Assembly: GCF_012489685.1 (NCBI RefSeq)
Contig: NC_080043.1
Location: 59,418,289 to 59,482,288, forward strand
Reading direction: 5' to 3'
DNA from: Lotus japonicus
Lineage: Eukaryota; Streptophyta; Magnoliopsida; Fabales; Fabaceae
DNA length: 64,000 nucleotides
Of this stretch, positions 57,389 to 64,000 are shown piece after piece. The number at the start of each line of letters is the position of its first letter. The first letter of the stretch is position 1. Below the pieces are notes generated by a model. The model ran no database searches, was not told the DNA's origin, and saw only the letters and a list, made by a program, of their open reading frames with translations. The translations under genes and the position numbers were made by a program.

Positions 57389-59925
57389 ATGACTTTTCAG
57401 CGCCGCACCAAAGGATCCTCTCGATCCCGCAGCGCCGGTCCCGCATCTCCTCCTTTGGTTAACCCTCCTTCCCTCGGAGGACTTCCCCTTATTGAGAGTG
57501 AAATCAACGCCTTCTGGCACCGGGTTTTCGCCACTCTTCCCCAGTCCACGGACGAAACCCCCACCCAAGGAGCCATTTGTCAACCCTCTGAGCAGTCTTC
57601 TAACGAGTCCGTTACTGAGACAGCCTGCCAGGCATGTGGGCTTTGCTACGAGAAGTCTCTCGAAGATGTTCTCGTCACCGGGCGATGCATAAGCATTCGC
57701 CGACCCTGACAACATCGCACTGTTGAACAAGGCGTGGAAAACCCCCACTTCTTCTACGTCTATGAGTACTTTTTCCTCGACCTTAGTATCAAACTACCCT
57801 TCTCCCCCTTCCTTCGCCAAGTGATGAGGGAAATTAACGTGGCTCCAAGCCAGCTCCATCAGAACGCTTGAGCCTTCATTCGGTGTTTTGAGATTCTTTG
57901 TAACGTCGTTGGTCTTGAAGCGATGACCTCCCACTTCTTCTATTTCTACGTCGTTGAGCCAAAATCTTTGAAGACCCCGACCCCTGGGTGGATCTCTTTG
58001 AAGTCTCGCACGGGCCGGCAGCGCCTCTTTCCTTACAAGAGCAACGTCAAGAAGGGACCTGGGCGCTGGTACTTCCGCATAATCGTGCATCCCACTTACC
58101 CTGAAGCTTTCACCCTTCGTGACGGAACTGCTTTGTTCCCTTTTCTACTGGACCAAGAGCCCTCGCGACGTTCCGTTGCCGTCAGATGCGTCGCTGAGTG
58201 ATGACGATAAAATCATTCTTGTCTTTTTCGCTGGGCTCCCCATCCTCGAGTGCTCACAGTTGCTTGAAGCCGCTCGCAAAAACACCTTCCACTCATTCCT
58301 AGGAGGAATGAACTTTACTGAAGCCGCACTGAAGCGCGCCCTTGCTGCTAAAGTGTTTTAGTTCCCTCCTGTTTTTAACACTAACGGGATCAAGAAGAAA
58401 CACGTTGTCGTCGATGCTGATGCCGAGACCGCCGCTTCCCCTTCAAAGAAGCGGACCATAGGATCCACCTCGGTTGATCCTACGCTTGGATCTTCGATCG
58501 ATGTTGTTCCTTCCAAAACTGTCCGGACAGCCCCAAATGTTGCTGCTCCTGGGTCTGGCGAGTTGGTACCAGACACCGTCCCTCCGCTGGAGATTGATGA
58601 GCCGGCACCGAGGCCTACCGATGATGCTGCTCAACCTTCCCCCACAAGAAAATCCCAAAAATCCAAAGGGGGTGACCTTGGCACAGATGGAAAGTCTGGG
58701 GTCGTGATTCCTTCGCCCCAAAAGTTGAAAAAGAAAAAGAAAAAGGTCAAGAGAGCCAAGGCCACCAAAACCGGTGAAACATCTACTCCTCGCCAAGGCA
58801 TGGTGGGCGAGGATGAGCCCAACCCCAAGGAGGGCGAGGCACCCAAGGAGGGCGAGGCGGGTGCCTCGCCCCTTCCCAAGGAGACTCTTGTTGGTCAAAG
58901 TGCTCCTAAGGGCGCTGCTTCTGATTTCCCTCAAACAATCCTCCCTTTTGACCATCCATCCCCACAAGCTGGGGCAAGCTCACCCAGGGCCTCCCCAGTC
59001 CACACAGCGAGTCACAGTGATGAGGATCAAGCTCCTGCCGTCTCACCTTCCCCCCGCCTCTCTTTCCTCGCCGTTAGTGATCCGAACGCTGACGAGAAAG
59101 AGAGCTCTCCTTCAAACCAGCAACCCACTCCTGTCGACTTTATCCTGACTGACCCTTTCTTCGGTAATATGAAAGGAGCTGAAAATCCTGACCTTGATGG
59201 TATGGCACAAGAAGCCATCTCGAGCCTTTTGCGCGCGGGGTGTCTCTTCGCCAAGTCATCCCAGGATTCAGCTACATCCGCTGAAGTTGAAGAACTCCAC
59301 AAGAAGGCTGAGAGGTATCGTCTCGCCACACTTGAAGCGTACGGAGAACGTGACAAGTTGCTGACTCAGGTGGTGGCCCAAACTACAAAGCTGACCAATT
59401 TGGGAATCGAGATGAACGATCGCGAGACCGACTTATCCGCCTGTGAAGATAGAATGGAGGACTTAAAGGACGAGCGGGATGATTTGCAGAAGGAGTTGGA
59501 GGCGAAGAATGAAGCCATCGCCGCGAGCAGGGCCGCCTGCATTGTTAAGGACTAGGAAATCGCGTTCCTACGCAGTGAGTTGGGGTCGACGAATGAGTCT
59601 CTCGCCGAGGTAAGGTCTCAACTAGAGACAAAGGCCAAAGTTGTTGTTGATGCAGAAACCCGTGCTGACTCCGAGATCAGAACTCTCCGAGCAAGGAGTG
59701 GCCGGGGCTGCTGCTGAGGCTGTGGAAGAGTGTGGCCGTGGTTTTTTCCTCGCCAAAACCCAAGTCCAGTATCTTTATGAAGGAATCAACCTCGGCGGAA
59801 TGGGAGCCTTCAAGAGGGTTGCCCCCCACGGATTGGTCGGCCCTGATGACCCCTCAGGCTTCACTGCTGAGTATTTTGCGGCTGCTGAAAACGCAAGGGA
59901 AACAGAAAACGTTAATGCAGTTTGA
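57389..59925 (+). pseudogene. PF04195-like 'putative gypsy type transposon' protein, copy 2, degenerate
   Basis: The start is ATG 57389 (MTFQRRTKGSSRS) and the end TGA 59923-59925 (ENVNAV). Layout is as in copy 1: Ser/Pro-rich N-terminus, globular part (FRIIVHPTYPEAFTLRDGTA at about 58078-58137), a K-rich linker (KLKKKKKKVKRAKATK), a repeated GEAPKEGEAG stretch, then a long coiled coil. In-frame stops occur at 57707 (after CISIRRP), near 57869 (QNA-stop-AFIRC) and at 59553-59555 (IVKD-stop-EIAF). Frameshifts occur near 58140 and in the C-terminal part near 59690. The lesions differ from those of copy 1, so the two copies decayed independently. The K-linker and coiled coil are better preserved here. 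Confidence 0.6.
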
Positions 59926-60165
59926 GTATTTTGCATTAATTTTCTCTTACCTTTTGTAATTAACATTGCTCCGTGTTATTTAATTAAAGTTTGTCAGAAT
60001 TTCGCTTATCCATTTTTCTCTCCGTGTTCGCCCTTGTGCCTTTAAGTTTTGTATTTTGTGCTCGTGTAGCGATTCTGAATGTGTGCCGGTGGAAACTAGG
60101 ACTTTTGCTCAGTCTGGGACTGAGGCTTTTCTTTACACCGATATTTCCCGTAAGAGCAGGTGCGT

Positions 60166-63100
60166 GTTGAAAGATTTTTTTACCACTCTACGTTTGAATC
60201 TCTCAAGACTCAATTGTAGTATAGTAAAGGGTTTTGTCGTATCCAAAGGGAGGTGTAACACTATGTCGTTCAATAGTTGACAAACTTAAATGATGGATTC
60301 ATAAGAGATTGATTGTTTATACATGAAACTAAATGAAAAGCAAATAAACTAACAGAGAAACAACAGATATGAGGAATTGTTGGGATTAGACTTCATTATT
60401 TGACCTTTTTGCATTCTAGTGATTCAAATACATAACATGTTCAAGCATATGATTCATCTACACCAATTCAACCCTACGTCATCGATGTCTTGCATGAGTG
60501 GATATCAATAACTCTCTAATCCTAAACATTGATGTCTCACATGATTAAGAAAGAAAGTTATCATGAAGTTTGGGTGTTTAGTGACTAACAAACCTAACTC
60601 TATGGCTAGCAATTAAGATTATTAGGTGATTAACTCTAGTTCGGACTCAAACGTTGTAGCTTCCGCTCACAAGTCGAATCAAACAAAATGCCATAGGTGA
60701 TCAATCTAAGATATAGCATGAAGATCAAGAGAAAACCACCAAATCAACAACTAGAAACATGCTTTATTTGAAGAGAATCACATAGAGAGCATAGAGAGCA
60801 TAGGTATCATACAACTACATCAAATCCCAACAAAAGAGAGATTAGCTATCCATTTTCATGGGAAAATGGATAGCTTTACAAATAAAGAAGAAGAATTAGA
60901 AGAACCGAAACCGTCGCGATGTCTCGCCGCCGAATCCGATACCCAAGCCTCTTCTCTAGCCTCCTAAGCCTCTCTCCTTGTCTCTCAAGTGTTTCCTTCT
61001 GTTAGGATTCTATTCTCCTCAAGTTCTCTCCACCAGATTCTTAAGAGAAGCTTTTTATATTGAAAAAACGCAGTACAGGGCGCTGGGCAGCCTGTTTTGG
61101 GCGCTGGGCGGCCAGATAACTTTAGGGGAAGGTTTCTTGCACCGCCTTGGGCGCTGGGCGGCCTCTGCAGGCCGTTGGGCGCCCAGTACATCTTCAAAAT
61201 CCATTTTTCTTGCGAAAACATGCCCTCTTCCTTGAATCTTCAATCCTACAATACAAGTTGAGATTAAAATCAAACTTAAGCACATCTTAGCCTAAAGTTC
61301 ACCTATCAATAAGTTCTAATCAAAAGAAGTAGGATTTGATCAAGATTTATCATGAATTCATAAGGATAAATGCATAAGTTACTCATCGAAATTAGGTAAA
61401 ATTGGCACTTATCAACTCCCCCCAACTTAGCACTTTGTTTGTCCTCAAACAAAAGGTAATGACTTAAATCAAACAAGCATGACTTAAACTTTTTCAATGC
61501 TCAATTTGCAAGATCTCACAAAGATTGAATCAATGATCCAAAACAGAAATATGATGCCCACAAGAGAATGCATGACATTAATACAACTACTTATTCAACC
61601 CGAAACTCAATAGACATACAATCAATTACTCTTGATCAGGGAACCACTCAATCAAGCCAAGATATAACATGTAAATCAGGAAAGGTCAGTGTTTCACTCA
61701 TATGCATCACTAAATCACATAAGTCAAGATTGTTACCTGTCTCCACAATCATCAAAGCTACATGTTCAATCAAGGATCACTAAGGTCTTTATAGGGTTGT
61801 AATGAGGCTAGGCTTCAACGAGTTTGGTTTTTCAGATATGCAATGGAACTCAATAAACCAAGAGAGCAATCAAGGCTAACTTTCATGATACACACTCCTT
61901 TTTTAAATTTAAAAACCAACTTCTTCTTCACCTTTTTCCTTTGGATTTCACCCTTTTGTTCTTTCATCAATCTCTTCTTTATTCTCTTTTTGCTCTTTTG
62001 GATTTTTCTCCTTTCTTTTTTTTTTCTTTCTCTTTTGAAGTATAAGCAGATTTGACAATATTTACAAAGAGATTGAATCTGAAATCGCACAGAAACTTTA
62101 GCACAAGAGCCTTCTCCCCCCAACTTGCATACAACCCACACTAGTGAATGCTCTCTTAGCCTATCAAGCTTAGGAGAAGTCATTGTTTTTCTTTTAGGTT
62201 TAGGGTTATAATCATGAACAAAACACAAATCTTCAACTTTATGGCTCAAAGGGGTAACAAATGGATTTTAATTGACATAGGTAGGCTGTTTGGCTAAGTA
62301 GCTATATATACACAACAAAATATGCTTTGATCCTTTCCTATCAATTCCATGCAACCAATGATATCAGAGACTCAAACAAAATCAACCATGTAAAGCAGTG
62401 ATGTTCTCTCAACTCACAGTGTATAGGAACACTCCCTCACAGGCTAAAAAGTTTCAAACTTCCCTGATTTTCAAGTAATTTTCATGTATGCTTCAAGAAT
62501 TCCAAGTAAATCATGCAATCATATCAAGTCACGGTATCAATGAGTGCAAAACACAATTTAAATCATGGAATCATTCATTTTTTTTATAGCATATATCAAG
62601 CAATTCTCACAACAGTCATGCTAGTATTGAAAACAGTTAGAGAAACATGAAATCTAGGACACAAGTGTTGTATATAAAACTATACTATTTAAAAAAAGAA
62701 ACTAGAAACAAGGTAAAGTGGACTCCCTCATGATGTGAATGCTTTGAATCCAAGATCTCTCCTCAAATCCTTGATCTCTCACTCCCTCCATGAGGAATGG
62801 ACTGTCCTCAGGCCAAACAATATGATTTTCCTGTTAATCCGCCTTATAGTCACTTGAAACATGTTAGAATACAAGAGAGAAATGAGAAACAAACAGTGTT
62901 ATAATAATAAAAAAATCAAGTACATATGAAAATATACTTCAAGATCTTTCCAAAGAGTGGTCATTTGCTCAAATCTGATAAGAAATGAAGAAGTTATGTG
63001 CATTTGAAGTAAATGATGCATTGCTGTTTCAGGGGTGGCGCTTAGCACCTCTAATAAGCCGCTAAGCGGATTGTGGACAACAGCCACACCAGAACATGAT

Positions 63101-64000
63101 CTGCAAAACTGTTGCAGCTCAAGCTTAGCTTTTTCACAAGTACCACATCCATACTTTGTTCAAGGCAAACTTCTCATCCATCATCCTTCCTATTACTCTC
63201 TAAATACTCAATCAAACATGCTCATATCAATTTCACAACACAATTTCTTCCGAAAATCTCAGATTTTAAAGAATCAAATTGACAATTTTCACAAGAACTC
63301 AAAACACTATAATCACAAGTGGGTAGGTCAAATTTTGAGTTTTAAACTTTTAAAGCATGCTAATTGATCTATTCACATTCATTCATCATATGAAACATGT
63401 CTAGGCCTTAAAAGTCAATAATCAAGCACAATTTACCAAAGATTCACAATTCTAAGCTTTCTAAGACAAGTTTCGTGCATTTTCACAACTCAATAGGCCA
63501 AATTTTGATATTCTCACTTATAGCACATGTTAATTGGTCCATACACATTCAAATGCCCTAAGAAACTTGTGCATACATTAAAATTAGCAATCCAAGAAGA
63601 TTTAGCACAATAGTCACTCCAAGGTTAATTTCGGGTCAAATATTCACTATTTCACAAGTCACTACCTCATATTTTGACAATTTCACATTTTCTTCATGCT
63701 TGGCTTCAAAACCATCTATTAACATCACTTAAAAGTTGTTGAGAGCTTTAAGATACACAATTGAAGCACATGGCATCATAACTCACTCCATGACCTTGAA
63801 AAGCACAAATTGACCTTCATTTTTGAAATTCCTTCACATTATCAAAGAGTTCACTAAAACCTATACTAAAACTTGAAAAACGACGTCCAAAACACATTAT
63901 GAGATGGTTCACAAGCAATAGGAAGCAAATTTGCACAGTTTATGCAGAAAACATCATAGAGGGACTTGTTTTTCACTTAAGACCACACAACCACATACCT
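60166..64000. other. AT-rich, probably repeat-derived DNA without a gene
   Basis: No coding sequence is recognised on either strand. Phrases such as TTATCAACTCCCCCCAACTT (61408-61427) and the long stretch of short CACAAT/ATCAAG words resemble untranslated parts of plant LTR retrotransposons, but I cannot place ends or domains. Confidence 0.45.
61078..61196. repeat. GC-rich GGGCGCTGGGCGGCC motif repeats
   Basis: Variants of GGGCGCTGGGC(G/A)GCC occur near 61078, 61098, 61148 and 61171, and the cluster ends GGGCGCCCAG. The island stands out in AT-rich surroundings. A related GGCGCTTAGC word lies near 63044. Confidence 0.65.

Larger units (their letters stand above)
56417..60165. mobile_element. 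PF04195-type retroelement remnant, copy 2 (ORF on plus strand)
   Basis: The segment is the inverted counterpart of 4170-7824. It begins TGTTCTATCC at 56417 and carries the LTR-like part, a 0.5-kb spacer and the degenerate gene. Similarity to copy 1 stops near 60165, after TAAGAGCAGGTG, so it is truncated relative to copy 1. No gag or pol is present. Confidence 0.6.

Overview
The window is plant nuclear DNA from a repeat-dominated region. It most likely comes from a legume, or at least a eudicot: the largest insertion is a SIRE/Maximus-type Ty1/copia element, and the broken host genes (phytocystatin, plastid-type GNAT, external NAD(P)H dehydrogenase, SF3B2) are plant genes with introns. I see no intact ordinary host gene, rRNA gene, tRNA gene or CRISPR array.

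Layout. 1-1290: 3' end of a Ty3/gypsy-like element with a 579-bp LTR and a small extra ORF. 1291-3186: AT-rich spacer with a SINE-like insertion and a cystatin fragment. About 3641-7824: remains of an element carrying a PF04195-like ('putative gypsy type transposon') gene, degenerate, on the minus strand. 7825-11765: a 3.9-kb solo LTR with a perfect 5-bp target duplication, which split the LTR of the previous element. 12207-24341: a complete SIRE-type element on the minus strand with an ATTCG target duplication, gag, pol, an env-like ORF and an antisense mini-gene. 24492-24591: a 100-N gap. 24592-34055: the same DNA again. 34395-44602: a complete CACTA transposon (TSD AGT) with a tnp2 transposase and a Transposase_24-type second gene, both broken, and a 1.4-kb MULE (9-bp TSD) nested in it. 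46036-53640: minus-strand pseudogenes of an external NAD(P)H dehydrogenase (3' exons) and a GNAT acetyltransferase, the latter with a MITE next to an exon. 55837-55980: one orphan SF3B2 exon. 56417-60165: a second copy of the PF04195-type element, inverted relative to the first. 60166-64000: AT-rich repeat-like DNA without genes.

Two points matter most. First, the apparent tandem pair of SIRE elements is very probably one element assembled twice across the N gap. The middle LTR is already followed by the target duplication and by the host flank that reappears after the right LTR, and single-base indels cluster at the two contig ends. About 9.56 kb of the window is therefore probably redundant. 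Second, two related 131-133-codon mini-genes, each with its own TATA box and AATAAA signal, sit just inside the 3' LTR of two retrotransposons from different superfamilies. One is sense and the other antisense to its host element, which suggests an independently transcribed passenger gene.
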